From: Rhizophagus irregularis
Lineage: Eukaryota > Glomeromycota > Glomeromycetes > Glomerales > Glomeraceae
NCBI RefSeq assembly: GCF_026210795.1
Contig: NC_089447.1
Span: 2,110,501-2,174,500 of the forward strand
DNA length: 64,000 nucleotides
Reading direction: 5' to 3'
Part shown: piece by piece, positions 11,876-24,847 of the stretch
Layout: the number at the start of each line of letters is the position of its first letter
Numbering within the stretch: position 1 is the first letter of the stretch
Notes under the pieces: model-generated
What the model was told of the DNA's origin: nothing
Seen by the model: only the letters and a program-made list of their open reading frames with translations
The model's database searches: none
Position numbers and translations under genes: made by a program

Positions 11876-14800
11876 ATGAATAATGTTGGTGATCAGCGTT
11901 ATGTACCGAAGAAAAAAGTCAGAGATCGTTATTCTAGACAAGAACTTGTTGGTAGAGGTGCTTATGGCGCTGTTTATAAAGGGTATGATAAATAAAAAAC
12001 AAACTTTAAATAAATATTTTTTTCTTTTCTTTCATAAAAATAATTCTTTTTTTCTATTTCTTTTAATAGGATAGATAATGAAAATAACAGAGTTATAGCA
12101 ATTAAAGTGTTAAATTTAGACACGGAAGAAGACGATGTTGGTGATATTGTTAAAGAGATAAATTTATTATCTCAACTAAAACATAGTGATTCTCAGAATA
12201 TAACTAAATATTTTGGAAGTTTTCTTCATGGGACAAAATTATGGATTATTATGGAATATGCTGCAGGCGGAAGTATTAGATCATTGGTAATTGATAGAAT
12301 TCTAATCCTTTTTATTATTATCTTTATTTTATTTAATATTTAACGTATTATTCTTATTTATTATTATAGTTAAATGCTGGCAATTTGGAAGAAAAATATA
12401 TATCTTTGATAACTAAAGAAGTTTTACAAGCATTAATTTATTTACATAAATGTAAAATTATTCATCGAGATATCAAAGGTAAATAAATTATTTTAAATTT
12501 AAATAAAAAATATTAGATGTTAATAATATTTTTTTTTTCAACACATGAAAAAAAAAACAGCGGCAAATATATTATTAACTGAAGAAGGTAAAGTTCAATT
12601 ATGCGACTTCGGTGTAGCGGGACAATTAACAGCTTCATCCGCAAAAAGGACTTCATTTGTTGGCACTCCGTATCCTTTTAATTATCATCAGATACATTTT
12701 TAATTTTACAAATTATTGTTTTAATTCAATTCCTTAATTTACGAAATTTATATAGATATTGGATGGCACCTGAAGTAATAAAAGAGGGAGCAACTTATGA
12801 TACAAAGGTTTGTGATTATTATATTTTAGAAATGATTTGTGATTATGTTTTTAAAAAAAAATTCTCATTATTATTAATAAACTCAGGCGGATATTTGGTC
12901 CTTGGGGATTACTGTAATTGAAATGGCCAAAGGAAATCCTCCTCATCATAAATTAAGTGCTATGAAAGCTATACAACTTATACCTAAAACTCCTCCACCT
13001 CAATTAGAGGAGAAATTTTCTTCTCACATCAGAGAATTTGTTTCTTTATGTTTAAATGATTATTCTGATCAGGTAAATAATTTGAAAAACAAACAATATA
13101 ATGACCACAACGTTTTACAATTTTTTTTTAAAGTTGATAAACTGGTACCCGAAATATTTCTATAATATATATATATATATTTTTCTATAGAGGCCTACTG
13201 CAGAAGAACTAATGAAAACAAAATTTATAAAAGGAGCCTCAAAACACCCAAATGGATTATTAAGAGAACTTATCACAAAATATGAGCAATGGAAACAGAC
13301 AACTGGATATCGTCATTCGTTCCAAGATCCTCATGGAACACCATCGAGGTTTCAATTGGTTTCTTTTTTTTAAAAAAAAAAAGCAAACAAATAATAATTT
13401 TAAATGATAATAACTTAATTTTTTAGTGAAAGTGATTCATATGATTTTGAGGAAGGACAAAAAGAAGAGGATGATGATGCTTGGTTATTTGATACAGTTC
13501 AAAATACAGTAAATCATCGTAAATCACATTCTTTGGGATCACTACATACTAAATCGGATCAATTATCACCTGTAATAGAAGGAGATGAACAACAAGGATT
13601 TACAATTGATAAAAAACAAGAAGAATCATCTAAAGATGATACGGATAGAACTGTTATACCAAGAGATGCGAGTTTTCGTCATGGAAGAATAATAACTGAA
13701 GGATTTCTTTCACCTTCAAAACCAATGTTTCGAAAAAAATATTCGGAATCTCAACATCCATTACTTCAATTATTTAATAATGAAGAGTTGCAAGACAATG
13801 TTTCGGATTCTTCACCGACTGGAAGTTACAGAAATCCAACTATAACTATACCTCCAGTAAATATTAATTTAATGCCACATATGGAAGATTCTCCCTCAAG
13901 AACAATAACAAGAGCTCATTTTCAATCAAATTATCTTGTTCCAAAAACAAAAGATTCTAACTCTGATAGTGGTTCAATTGATAGTAGGTTATCTTCGTCA
14001 AGTAGAGATGGTTCAAAATCACCTTTATCTTCATCATTTAATCTCGACTCAACTCCGAGTTCACAAAATTTGCCTTCAAAACCTGAAGTTACAAAAAATG
14101 CTACTTCAGAGAAACAAGAATCATCGTCTCCTGTATCAAAGATCATTTCTCCAACACAGTCATTATCAGACATGACTAGAAATGGATTATTATCACCTGT
14201 TTCTATAACAAATGGAAAGGGTCCTGTAAGACAAGAGAGTGGATATTTTTCAGTTCAACATAAATCCAATATATCGGTAGAAATTACTAATCCTACTATA
14301 GATAAGATAAATTCACCAGCAAACGCAGGATCAAATTCAGGAGGATTATTAACTCCTCCATTATCCTCTCTTGCCATGTCAAAATCAGGTAACGGGGTAG
14401 GTTTGACATCAGAATCTACGAATAATTATGTTAATCCACCACAATCTTTACCACCAAAAATGGGTGGTTATGTTAGACCACCTCCTGCAAGACATGGAAG
14501 TTTTGATATTTCTGTTCCCAATAATGAGTCATCTGGTATACCTCTCTATAGATCAAGTAGTCAAGGAAAGCAATATCCTTCTCAAGCTCGCCGTGTTAGG
14601 TCTGCTACTACTTTAAATACTTCTCATAGACCAAATCATGAAGATATTTTAATGAAATCTAAGCATATCCAGCCAGATAGTGATAATAATAATAATTTAG
14701 CTGTAAATTTACCAAGACAAAGAGCCACAAGCGTAAGCCATATGCAGCAGAGATCTCCAAAACCGAAAGTATGTATAATATTTATTATATGCTTGGAAAT

Positions 14801-15168
14801 TTTTTCATTTAAAAATTTTATGAATTGAAATTTTTTTATATTTTAATCAGTTTATTGCGGAAGAGAATGGGTCATCATCTCATTTACTCACACCTTCACC
14901 TTTATCATCTAAATTTAATCAATTATCATTACAACAAAATTCACCAACAAGATCATTTTTTACGGGAAGTGGAGTAAGTGTACAAAATACATCTATAACA
15001 TCAGCTACATTGTTAAATTCTGCAGGACCTGAATTGAAACCATTAAAAATGGATAAGTATCGTGGTAACAGTGAAGTTTACGAAGATTTAGCAAAAACTA
15101 CTGATGATTTATTACAATGGTTAACGTTATTAGATGCTGGAATTAGTCAATTATTAACAAGATTTTAA
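11876..15168 (+). CDS. GCK/Ste20-family Ser/Thr kinase, Kic1/Nak1-like
   Basis: Nine exons: 11876-11982, 12070-12286, 12370-12478, 12561-12669, 12756-12807, 12887-13072, 13191-13348, 13427-14768, 14851-15168. They join in frame to 865 residues. The kinase domain is N-terminal: Gly loop [17 protein letters not shown] lysine, catalytic [19 protein letters not shown], then [15 protein letters not shown]. These are hallmarks of germinal-centre kinases. A long Ser/Pro/Asn-rich linker, probably disordered, follows. A short conserved C-terminus ([10 protein letters not shown].. [14 protein letters not shown]) resembles fungal Nak1/Kic1 kinases, which act with Mob and NDR kinases in the RAM/MOR polarity network. 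The GCK assignment is firm from motifs; the Kic1/Nak1 subgroup rests on overall architecture and the tail. The start is set by the first ATG before the Gly loop. Confidence 0.88.
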
Positions 15169-16712
15169 TTTATTATTTTGAGAAGAAAAATAAAAGAGTA
15201 TGTGATGAGTAATAATTTTTTGGTAAAATATTTAATATTTATTATATTTATCTTGTATATTAATGTATTAAATAAAAAAAGGTAACCTAGTTAATTATTT
15301 AAATTATTATAGATATTTTTAATATTTTGGATAAAAAAAGATTTTATTGTAAGAGTAAAATTAAAAAGGGGTTATAATATAATATAATGTATTTTTAAAT
15401 AGAAGTTTAATAGCATTTAATTGATCATTTTATCTTAGTTTCATTTAATATATACGTATATTTTAAAAAAATTTAACATGTACAATACCTTTTTTAAAAA
15501 CAAAATTTATTAAATAATAATTATATTCTTTTAATATAAAAGAATATATTGTGAAAAAGAAAATACTTTGCTTTTTAAAACCTTTTTACTAAGAATTACA
15601 ATTATTTGAAAGATAAAGTAAAGGAATTTAAATTATATAATAAAATTATAATTTAAAAATTAATAGATTTATTAAAAAAATTCTTTCTTTTAAATTAAAA
15701 TATTTGAATATTACTATTATTTCTTCTAATATTAGCAGAAATCACTTTTAGCAACCCTACAGAAATTCCAAGTATATTTTAAAGAGAAGGACTATTAGAT
15801 CTAATTCTATTATATTATATTCCATTTGTTATATATCTATTATAACATCTGTTATATAACAAGTATCTAAAAAAAAATAAAAAGAAAATAAGAGAGTTAT
15901 ATAGCAAATAACAGATATAATATTAAATAGAATTTATCAATTTTTAAAATAAAAATCTGTATAAATCTGCAGCATAAAGATCTGTATAATTTTGCAAATA
16001 CTATATAGAAAAATTTCAATTTGAATCTGAATTATCAATTAATTAAATTATTTAAATGATTTAAATATTTTTAAAATATAATGATAAGATAAATATATAA
16101 TTTAAGAAGAAGGTAAGTTTTATTTCTTTTAATTTTTTTTAAAAATATTTCTAATATTTATTATTTTTTTTATAGATTCTATTTTGTATTAAAGCTATTG
16201 GACGTAAAATTGGTAAATTTAAAACTTAATTATTTTTTATTAATAGAAATATTTTCTAATATTTTTTTTTCTTGTATAGTTGGATCCATAATAACGCATC
16301 CAATAAAATTTGTTTATTTTAAAATAAAATAATTGTTTTTTTGGTAGTAAAATCTTAACATAATTAACTTTCTAACTCTAACCTAATTCCAAACATAACT
16401 GTGCAGGATGCGTAAGTACAAATTTCCTTCATTTTTAATTATAAGATTATTGAAAAAAAATTTTAATGACTAACGATATCGAACGTTTCTGGTTATCGTG
16501 ACCGAAGGTTGGTATTCCTGATAGAAGGCTATTCGTAATATTCTATCTTATATAAATTATATTACAGTTTATAATAAATAATCTCTAATCATTAATTTTT
16601 TTATTAATATTAAAAAGCTTGTTATCTATCTATAAATTAATTTTTATTATCTAGCATATCTAGCATCGTTAATCTATTTTTTTTTTAAAAGCTTGTCTTA
16701 ATAAATATTAAT
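15169..16712. other. intergenic between convergent kinase and transporter genes
   Basis: AT-rich 3'-3' spacer. It holds weak inverted repeats near 15820-15950 (TAACAGATATAATA-like words on both strands). Two octamers, ACGCATCC (about 16293) and GGATGCGT (about 16406), face each other and might mark a small foldback element. No coding exon is seen. Confidence 0.5.
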
Positions 16713-18803
16713 TTACATTAATTTATTTTTTTTTTCAAGTTTTTTTCTGATCTTTGCAGCTTTCTTAGAAGTATCAGATTCCTAAAATATAAAACGTATC
16801 GATCAATATAAATTGTTAACTTTAATGATCATACATATACGCAAATTACTTACCTCTAATGCAAAAGACCAAACAAAAGCTACGATAAGTAATACACTAC
16901 ACATCAAACATTGTATTGAAGTTGTTAAATCAGATACCTATAAAAATGTTTAAACGAATAAGTAAATACAAAATTAATTCTTATGTTTAAAAATACTTAA
17001 GTAAATTGCAAAACTTACCAAAAGTGTTACAACACACGCATTCAACGGTACTCTGAATAGATTACTAACAGTAGCTCTTAAGTTTTCAGGTACAACTTTA
17101 GCTCTAAGAGTGGAAATAGTAGGGAAATAAAGTCCACATGTCACTTCAAACAATATAAAAAAGAAAAACAACGTGTATTCATTCTATAAAGGAATTATGA
17201 ATAAGTATCAAAAATGGTGAGGAAACAATCACAATAAAAGATCTGTTATTTAAATATGTCTTACGGGATAAAGCAATGGAAACAATAATGAGACTCCCGC
17301 TAATAAAAGTGTTCCTTGTGCAATATCAGATAAAGGAATATTACGCGAACCACATAAATTACCATAAAGTAATGATCCAATCATAATGGAAACCATAAAG
17401 CTGTCAAAAAAAAACGACATGAAGCGACATTACAAATAAAATCTATTAATAATCGTTTTATGTCAACGAATTAAGATAATCAATATAATACCTGGCGAAA
17501 ATTATTCCAAAAGGCAAACCCTCTTCTGATTTATGATAATTTTCTAAAAATGGACCCCAGAAGAATACAAATGTGTACATGGAAGCCTCAAATAATGATT
17601 GGACGGCTCCAACTGCAAGAACGCGAGAATCTAATAGTTTAAATGTAACTTATTAAATTGGGCCAGCCAATGGAAAGGTTTATAAATACAGAATTACCGC
17701 CGCTTATAACCTTCAAAGCTTGAGTCAAAGATGAAGTTTCTTTCGAATTATCCTAAAATAAGTAAAAAAACTTCTTTAAATATGGACTAATTAACCGTGA
17801 TTATAAAATAATCTTAAGAATTATTACTTTGTCGCCGTAATTCTCTTTCCAAGTAACAGTTATTACTAAAGCCGCTAATACAAAGAAGCCAATTGCTGCT
17901 AAAAAAGGTGATGTAATTCCAAAGTGTTCGGCTAACCAATTTGCTAATAATCCACTAAAAATAGCAACAAGTCCATTCCCATAAGTTGCCATTGAGAATG
18001 TTTCAGATAATAATGAGGAATGAAATCCTATACAAAATGATGATGTCAAAATAAATCAACTTTTGAACGCATTAGGATAAAATGATAAATATTTACCTCT
18101 TGAAAAATGTTCACTGACCATCCAACTTTCGAAGACCGAAAACAAGAGAGAAGTACTTATACCAGACAAGATCCTAAATACACAGATGCAAAACACGTAT
18201 AAATAAAAGTAGGTATCTGTCGACAGTTATTTAGATATCAACAAACCTTCCAAATAACAATATATAAAAATTTTTTGACGTGATAATAACACAAAATGTA
18301 GAATAAAGTAATGCAAAAAGTAAACAAAATTTCTTTCTCCCACTAAGAATATATGAAAGATATTAGTAATTCAAGAACAAAACTACGTAAATCAAATTAG
18401 AGAAATGCAACTTGCTATTTATCCGCAGCAGATCCAACAACAGTTCCAAAAATTCCACTCGAAAGAAATCCAGTAACAAACAAAATTGCTTGTTGTTTCA
18501 AATCAAAACCGTAACTTTTATAAATAGCGTAAACATATGGTCCTTGCAGCCAATCACCGGCTGTAAAATATAAAACATATATCAATTTTTAAGTAATAAA
18601 TATAATAAATACAGCTCACGTTTTAATAACTTACTCATCACTAATAAATAAACGATCAAATAATTTAGACGGAAGTTCTTATAATCTTTCCCTGACTGCC
18701 CACGATCAGATGAGGTACTTTCAGATTTACTTTCTTTAAATAAAAATGTAAGTAAGGCACAAAGGCCGGACAAAAAATAGAAAGTCAGAGTAAAATGAGA
18801 CAT
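16713..18803 (-). CDS. MFSD5-type major facilitator (molybdate-anion transporter)
   Basis: Eleven exons on the minus strand: 18803-18635, 18560-18416, 18342-18247, 18173-18097, 18027-17828, 17752-17698, 17630-17492, 17400-17265, 17183-17019, 16937-16854, 16781-16713. They join to 444 residues, close to animal MFSD5 (about 450). Diagnostic stretches are DWLQGPYVYAIY, FVTGFLSSGIFGT, ADKYGRKK, GISTSLLFSVFESW, AVQSLFEASMYTFVFFWGP, FEVTCGLYFPTISTLRAKVV and FRVPLN. The family is placed as a molybdate-anion transporter on the basis of eukaryotic MOT2 homologues; the substrate here is inferred. The second intron starts GC instead of GT (donor GCAAGT at 18415). The C-terminus is a short lysine-rich tail. 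It shares a 193 bp divergent promoter with the exonuclease gene. Confidence 0.92.
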
Positions 18804-18996
18804 TTTTAATAGTTAAATTACAAGTATCCATCGAAACATTAAAACATTAGCACTTATAACAGATAAAAAAGATCACATGAGTTAAGAGTACAGTACCTCA
18901 TGAAAGTAACACAACATATATATAACACGAAAAAAAAATTGTTTATTCTTAAAAAGTTCATTCGCAATTTTGTTTAGTCCTTCATGTTTTGCCACA
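18804..18996. promoter_or_regulatory. divergent promoter, MFSD5-like / REX1-like
   Basis: Only 193 bp separate the two start codons, which point away from each other, so both genes must share this promoter or use overlapping upstream sequence. It is AT-rich with a TATATATAA-like stretch at about 18915. No specific operator is recognised. Confidence 0.6.
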
Positions 18997-21677
18997 ATGA
19001 AAGATCGAATGAAAAGATCAAATGAAATTGAAGAAAAAGTAGAAACAAATAATGAGAAAAAAAGTAAAGTTCGAAAAATATCGACAGCTGTAGATTTTAT
19101 TGCTTCTACGCGAGCGCGTCTCTCGGAAGTTAGCTCAGAAGTTAAATCAAAACCGATTGGTCCTTATCATCGAAAAAAAAGTAGATATTTTTTTTTTGTT
19201 TTCACGTTCTTGTATGAGTCAACCCGTATTAAACTCTTTTTTATACTTAAATAGCTAAAAGTAAAAAAGAAGCGAAAAGAAGAAGGAAGAAAGAAAAAGT
19301 GAATAAGTTTATCCAATTAAATAATTTCTCAATTATTCGTGGCTTATTAAGTTTAAATAATGGTTACTCGTTTATTTATATAGCCTATTGTTAGATCTCA
19401 CGGTCCTGAATTTTACTTTGATCTAAACCGGTGGAAAATAATAGACATCAAGGTTGTATATGTCGAATTTGTATATTACATTTATTATCTTACTTATTTT
19501 ACATTTATGTTATAGGAGCTGCAAAATCTTATCTTACATTTGCTCACCGATGAAGGTAGACGTCCAGAATGGCTTTATATCGAGGTTTTTCTATATTTAT
19601 TAATTAATAATTATGTTGTATTTCACATTGTTATTTATTGATTTTTCTAATTTAAAGAAAGAAGAAGAAATTAAAAAAGTCGTTTTTCTTATGATACCTG
19701 GTCTTGATCCAAGTTTATTTGGATTGACGGCTGAAACTGTTGTCAAAGCAAAAGGACCGCTGAATTGGGAAAAACTTCAAGAAAAAGGTCTTTTTGGCAA
19801 TTCTGATTTGAAACTAAGTGAAAATTTGCCAATACTTCCGAAAATATTTTCACACGGTTGTGTTACCCGTGCTTCTGGAGACACAAAAAGGATGTTTAAC
19901 CCAACGGGGAATCTTTTTAATTGCTTTTTATCTGAAGCTCAAAAAGGATCAGTAAAGCATAAAGAAATTCCTGGTATGATAAATTTTTTTAAAAAAATTT
20001 GTCTTGTGTTGAACTAAATAATTGACAATTTTTTGCAGAGAATATTTATGAACGAATTTACTCATGCTTATTAACCCCCGAGGAGATGGCTCAAAATGAT
20101 TATCCCTTACCGACTTGCATGGCAAAAGAAGGCCAGGTTTTACCTGATGATTGGGTTGAAGTACCCATGAAAGCATCTGATATTTTTATAAAAGAGGAAT
20201 TTACTAGAAAGAATTTCAAAATTCTTTCTATTGATTGTGAAATGGTAATTAAACTTATTTGGCATTTAAATTCTGATTTTTATTAATTTTCGAATGAAAT
20301 TCTATATCTAATCTAGTGTAAATCGAATGATCTATCTGTCTTAACGCGTGTTTCTATAGTCGACATTGATTGTAATGTTGTTTATGATGAATTAGTCATG
20401 CCAGAAGAACCGATTACCGATTACTTGACCCCGTAATTTTTTCTTATTTAATGTTTATTATATATATCTCATTATATTAATATTAATATAATATGTACAA
20501 ATTTTTTTTTATTAGTTTTAGCGGAATAACTGAAGAAAGATTGAAGGGTGTGACAACGAATATAAAAGATGTTCAAAATCGGCTATTAGAATTAGTGGAT
20601 AGTGACACTGTTTTAATTGGTCATTCATTAGAATGTGATTTGAAAGCCTTAAAGGTATTTAAATAGTTTTTAAAAATTATGTTTATTTTAATTTTAATTT
20701 AACAAATACTACAACTTATAACAATTATTCCATAAGTTTACGCATCCATACGTAATCGATACATCAATTCTCTATACGAATTCTGGAGGCATATTTAGTA
20801 AATCAAGTTTAAAAATGTTGTCACATCAGTGGCTTAAACGTTCAATTCAAGTTGATGATGGAAAGATTGTCGGTCATGATTCTATTGAGGATGCCAAGGC
20901 AGCAATGGATCTTGTAAAATTAAAACTGAACAATGGTAAATTTCCTATATTAAACCTTTCACGTTTTATTTTAGTAATAAATTGTTAACTTTATTTACTA
21001 TAGGGCTAGATTTTGATAAATCTTATGAAAATTTAATTCAACGTCTTGAAAGATATAACAAGACTTCAGCGTTCATAGATTATGTTGGAAAAGTTCAATT
21101 ACTAGGTGTTGATGCAAAGCACTCAATAAAATGTACAAATGATGATGAGGTTTGTTATCTAAATTATCAGATCTATCTAAAATTTATATATTGCAACATA
21201 ATTGATTTTTTAAGGATTGTTTTTAGGTTTTTGCAGGTGTTTTAAATGCGATAAGCAATAATAGAAATCATATATATCATAATTTTATTTGGGGAAAATT
21301 TAAAGATCTAGAAAATCTGCCAGAGCATGAAAACGACAAACTAACAACACTGAAGCAATTAAATGATAGAATTGAAAAGATTTATTCTTGTTTACCAGCG
21401 TACACAGCGTTTATAGTATCAAGTGGTTCGGGTAATGCACGCGAATGGGAAAAGTATGTTTCGGTGTTGGATTTTTTTAAAGAATGATTTACTTTTTAAT
21501 ATTAATCTTTTATATATTATATTTAGCTTATATAGGAAAAAGATGAACAGTGGTGTTAATTGGACTGCGCAAGATCAGGAAATTTATGAGAAAGAACTTC
21601 TAAAGGGCAAAATAGGATTGACTTTTTTTAGAGTCAAATCTGATTGTGAAAACTTAGATGAAAGCGAAGACAAGTAA
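18997..21677 (+). CDS. REX1: Rex1/Rnh70-type 3'-5' RNA exonuclease (DEDDh)
   Basis: Twelve exons: 18997-19180, 19255-19298, 19384-19452, 19516-19584, 19658-19973, 20039-20244, 20317-20432, 20516-20654, 20737-20935, 21004-21149, 21227-21453, 21536-21677. They join in frame to 618 residues. A basic N-terminus (KKEAKRRRKKEK) is followed by the conserved Rex1 region (VFLMIPGLDPSLFG). The exonuclease domain then shows Exo I SIDCEM, Exo II IGHSLECDLKAL and Exo III HDSIEDAKAAMDL, which supply the DEDDh acidic residues and histidine. Yeast Rex1/Rnh70 trims 5S rRNA, tRNA and other RNA 3' ends in the nucleus; the same role is inferred here. I chose the ATG at 18997 because frames extending further upstream lack an ATG. 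The last codons and the stop lie inside a tandem repeat (see 21654-21840). Confidence 0.9.
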
Positions 21678-21840
21678 TAAAAACTTAATTTATTAATTTA
21701 TTAGATGAAAGCGAAAACAAGTAATAAAAGCTTAATTTATAAATTTACTAGATGAAGCGAAGATAAGTAATAAAAAATTAATTTATAAATTTATTAGATG
21801 AAAGCAAAGACAAGTAATAAAAAATTTTATAAATTTAATA
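21654..21840 (+). repeat. four tandem ~47 bp copies spanning the REX1 stop codon
   Basis: Units start at about 21654, 21701, 21748 and 21794. Each contains TTAGATGAAAGCGAAGACAA (with variants), then a TAATAAAAA stop-and-A-rich part and an AATTTATAAATTTA tail. The first copy encodes the last residues of REX1 (LDESEDK) and its stop; the other three lie in the presumed 3' UTR. Confidence 0.85.
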
Positions 21841-23408
21841 AAATTTGCAACGGATAGCAAAAATATTATTAAAAATACATTGTTTAAAAAAGAAAAAAGA
21901 AAAAGAAAGATTGCCAATCTGTAGATTTTAAAATAGTGTATTCTTTTTTTCTTATACAACATAATTATATATATAAGCAAATATTATATATATGATTATA
22001 AAATGCAAATAATACCTTTAAATATATAAATTAAAATTATTATCATTAAATAAAGTACATAAAATAAAAATTTTAAAAATAACTTTATAGCTTATAATAA
22101 ACTTTAATAAATTTAATATACAGTATTTGAAATTTTTTTTTTTTTTTTTTAATTGCAGCACTATAAATTTATTAAAATAATTAAAATAATACATAATAAT
22201 AAAAATTAAAAAACTACTTAATTATATTAATATTATTAATTTATAAACCATTCGTCATATTATTAAAATACTCCACATATACACTGTCAAAAGATCTATT
22301 TTACTAAACAAATAAACATATATGTAATATGTTATCTTAGCCAAAGGTCCTGTTTTTAATGCAAAAGTAATTTTAGAACCTATTATACTGCAATCAAATT
22401 TTCATCATTATCTTAAATTCTTTTATTATTAATGTTTTTTATTTTCTTAACTTTTCATAATTGTAGCAATCCAACTGTTAAATGCAAAAGAATATTATTC
22501 TTACAACAAGCCATCTTTTCACAAAAAAAGTTTCTTTTTATTAATATATTTGAAATTTAGTTAAGTATAATATAACCATTTAAATATTAAATTTTTAGAT
22601 AAAACAATCATGTAATATTGTTATTGCTGTAATTATTTTAACATTGCTCATCTGATTCTATAATTAAATAACATTATATTATAATAATCTAGTTAAATAT
22701 TATTATAATATTTATTGTTAAAAAGTGATATTATTTATAGTTAAATATTATTATATTACTTTAAAACTATAATAACAATCAATAATAAATATATTACTAT
22801 TTAAATCTATTTAAAATCTATAATAAAATCTATACTAAAGTAAATTTGAAATATACAATCTTTGCTTACAGCAATATTAAATGTTTTACAAATAAAAAAA
22901 AATTATTAATACTATTAAATATCTGCACAGTATCTACACATATAATCAACATATTATAAAAACTAGCTTATAGTAATTTACACTTACATTATAAAATTAA
23001 ACCAAATAGAATTTTGTATTTACTAAATAGTAAATATTTAATAAATATTAAAACTTTATATTTATTAAATAATAAAAAAAAAATATTTAAATAAGGAAGT
23101 TACACATATTATGTATTCAGTTTAATATAAACTTACTCCCCTCCCCTCCTTGTCAAATTTAATAACCAATCAAATTATAATATTTATAAATCATATAATT
23201 TTATTAAGTGTAACGTAAGATTTTGGTTACTTCCTAAAAACTTTGATAATTACGTAATATAATGTGTAAACTCTCTAATATTAAAATTTAATTATTTATT
23301 AATAGTTAAATATTTAATTTTATAAATTTTTAAAGATTTTATTAATATTTTAAATTGGTATTTATAAGTATTTTTCAATACATGATCTTGTATTTACACA
23401 GGTCAAAA

Positions 23409-23840
23409 AGTGAAAAATCAGGCATCAATCAGTCACCAATCGGTTACCAATTAGGTACTTTGCTATCAGTGATGATTTTTTTGGTAGTATTTTATAATGC
23501 TTTTTAAATAATATTAATAGGAATTTTTGACATGTCATGTAAATATCATATTTAATAACATATATATTAATAAGTCTATTAACAAGTATGATATTTAATA
23601 TTAATATTGTAACTAATATAAAAGGATAATTATCATATATTATAAAATTATTATTTTTTTACATTTTATTGTAATATGGTATTTTAATATATATTAAATT
23701 ATAATAGCAATTATATTGTCAATTATTACAAAATATATATTACAGGATTATTATATAGTAAATTAGTAATCAAAAAAATAAGCACTGATAGCTAAGTAGC
23801 TGATTGGTGACTGATTGGTAACTGATTGGCATTTTCACAA
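23409..23840. repeat. inverted-repeat element with CCAATCAGT arms
   Basis: The left arm (about 23409-23490) and the reverse complement of the right arm (about 23765-23840) share GTGAAAAAT, repeated CAATCAGTCACCAATC words, then GCTATCAGTG and a T-run. The arms are about 75-80 bp and the interior is AT-only. A third, related arm (GCCAATCAGTCAATCAGC) sits at about 24860-24895, so the family is multi-copy locally. Confidence 0.6.
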
Positions 23841-23853
23841 ATACCATTACTAA

Positions 23854-24521
23854 AGTTCTGAATGGGTCATTCAAGTCAGGTTAATTGATAAACCTGATCT
23901 GAAATTTTTTCAGGTCAGGTCAAGTACAAAGTTATATCAGTTGTCTGTTTAACCTGACCTAACCTGAAACCTGAAAAATTTCAGGACTATTTTTATTAAA
24001 GTATTGAAAAAAAATGGTACAAAACTTTTTTTTTTTAATATAATATTATGAAAAAAACGTTTTTGCAACGTTTTTTATTAAAATATTGAAAAAAAATATT
24101 GCAAAACATTTTTTTTAATATAACATTATGAAAAAAATGTTTTCGCAACGTTATTATTGAAATATTTAAAAAAAAAATGTTATGAACCATTTTTTTAATA
24201 TAATATTATGAAAAAACATTTTCGCAACGTTTTTTCTCGAAATAATGCAATTCAACATTTTTATATTAAAATCATATAAAAAAGTGAATCACAATACCGC
24301 AACTCACTTTTTTTATATAGAATCAATATAAAAAAGTAAATCACAATACTGCAACTCACTTTTATTATATAGTAGAATCAATAGTTTCAGGTCAACAGGT
24401 CAATCAGGTCAGGTCAATCTTCATACCTGACCTGAATTTTTTTCAAAAATCTCATACCTGACCTAAATTTCAGGTCAGGTCAGGTCAGGTTACCTGAATT
24501 TGGCTGACCTGTTCAGAGCTC
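23854..24521. repeat. element with CAGGTCAGGT subterminal repeats
   Basis: Inverted ends are AGTTCTGAATGGGTCA at 23854 and, read backward from 24521, AGAGCTCTGAACAGGTCA. Both ends carry arrays of CAGGTCAGGT or its complement, more on the right (about 24390-24500). The middle holds three ~80 bp tandem units and two ~45 bp tandem units. Subterminal repeat arrays like this are typical of hAT-like or similar non-autonomous DNA elements, but no family is assigned. Confidence 0.5.
23995..24240 (+). repeat. three ~80 bp tandem repeats
   Basis: Units begin near 24001, 24083 and 24162 with (G/A)TATTGAAAAAAAA. Each continues through an ATATAATATTATGAAAAAA stretch to TTTTCGCAACGTT. They lie inside the CAGGTCAGGT element. 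Confidence 0.75.
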
Positions 24522-24524
24522 TAA

Positions 24525-24847
24525 CCATCACTAATTAGGCAGTTTACTAACTTTTGATCCAGTAATCAGAAAAGAATGAAATATAGCTCATTGGAATCAT
24601 CTTAACAAGACGAATCTAATGGTAGTAAAATCACATTTCTAGAATTAATAGTTAATAAAAAATTAAATAAAATATAAATGATATATTTTTATTTTTATAT
24701 TTTACTTAATTTCTCATCAAGTATTAATTCTAGAAATGCAATTTTACTACCATTAGATTCATCTTATTAAAACAATTCCAATAAGCTATATTTCATCCTT
24801 TTCTGATCACTGGGTCAAATATTAGCAAACTGCCTGATTAGTGATGG
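24525..24847. repeat. long palindromic MITE, ~120 bp arms
   Basis: The left arm begins CCATCACTAATTAGGCAG. The right arm read backward begins CCATCACTAATCAGGCAG. The match continues for about 120 bp with roughly nine in ten bases identical, including ATGAATCTAATGGTAGTAAA and TTTCTAGAATTAATA. The centre is about 80 bp of A/T. No frame is present. The long, well-preserved arms suggest a comparatively young foldback element. Confidence 0.7.

Noticed and set aside
13931..14616. Overlapping frames on both strands inside the kinase linker (13931-14173, 13936-14175, 14428-14616)
   Set aside because: They are shadows of the long, biased Ser/Pro/Asn-rich exon 8.
16431..16560. Possible structured RNA in a GC-richer patch (TGGTTATCGTGACCGAAGG)
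   Set aside because: No tRNA A/B boxes, no convincing C/D or H/ACA boxes, and no strong hairpin.
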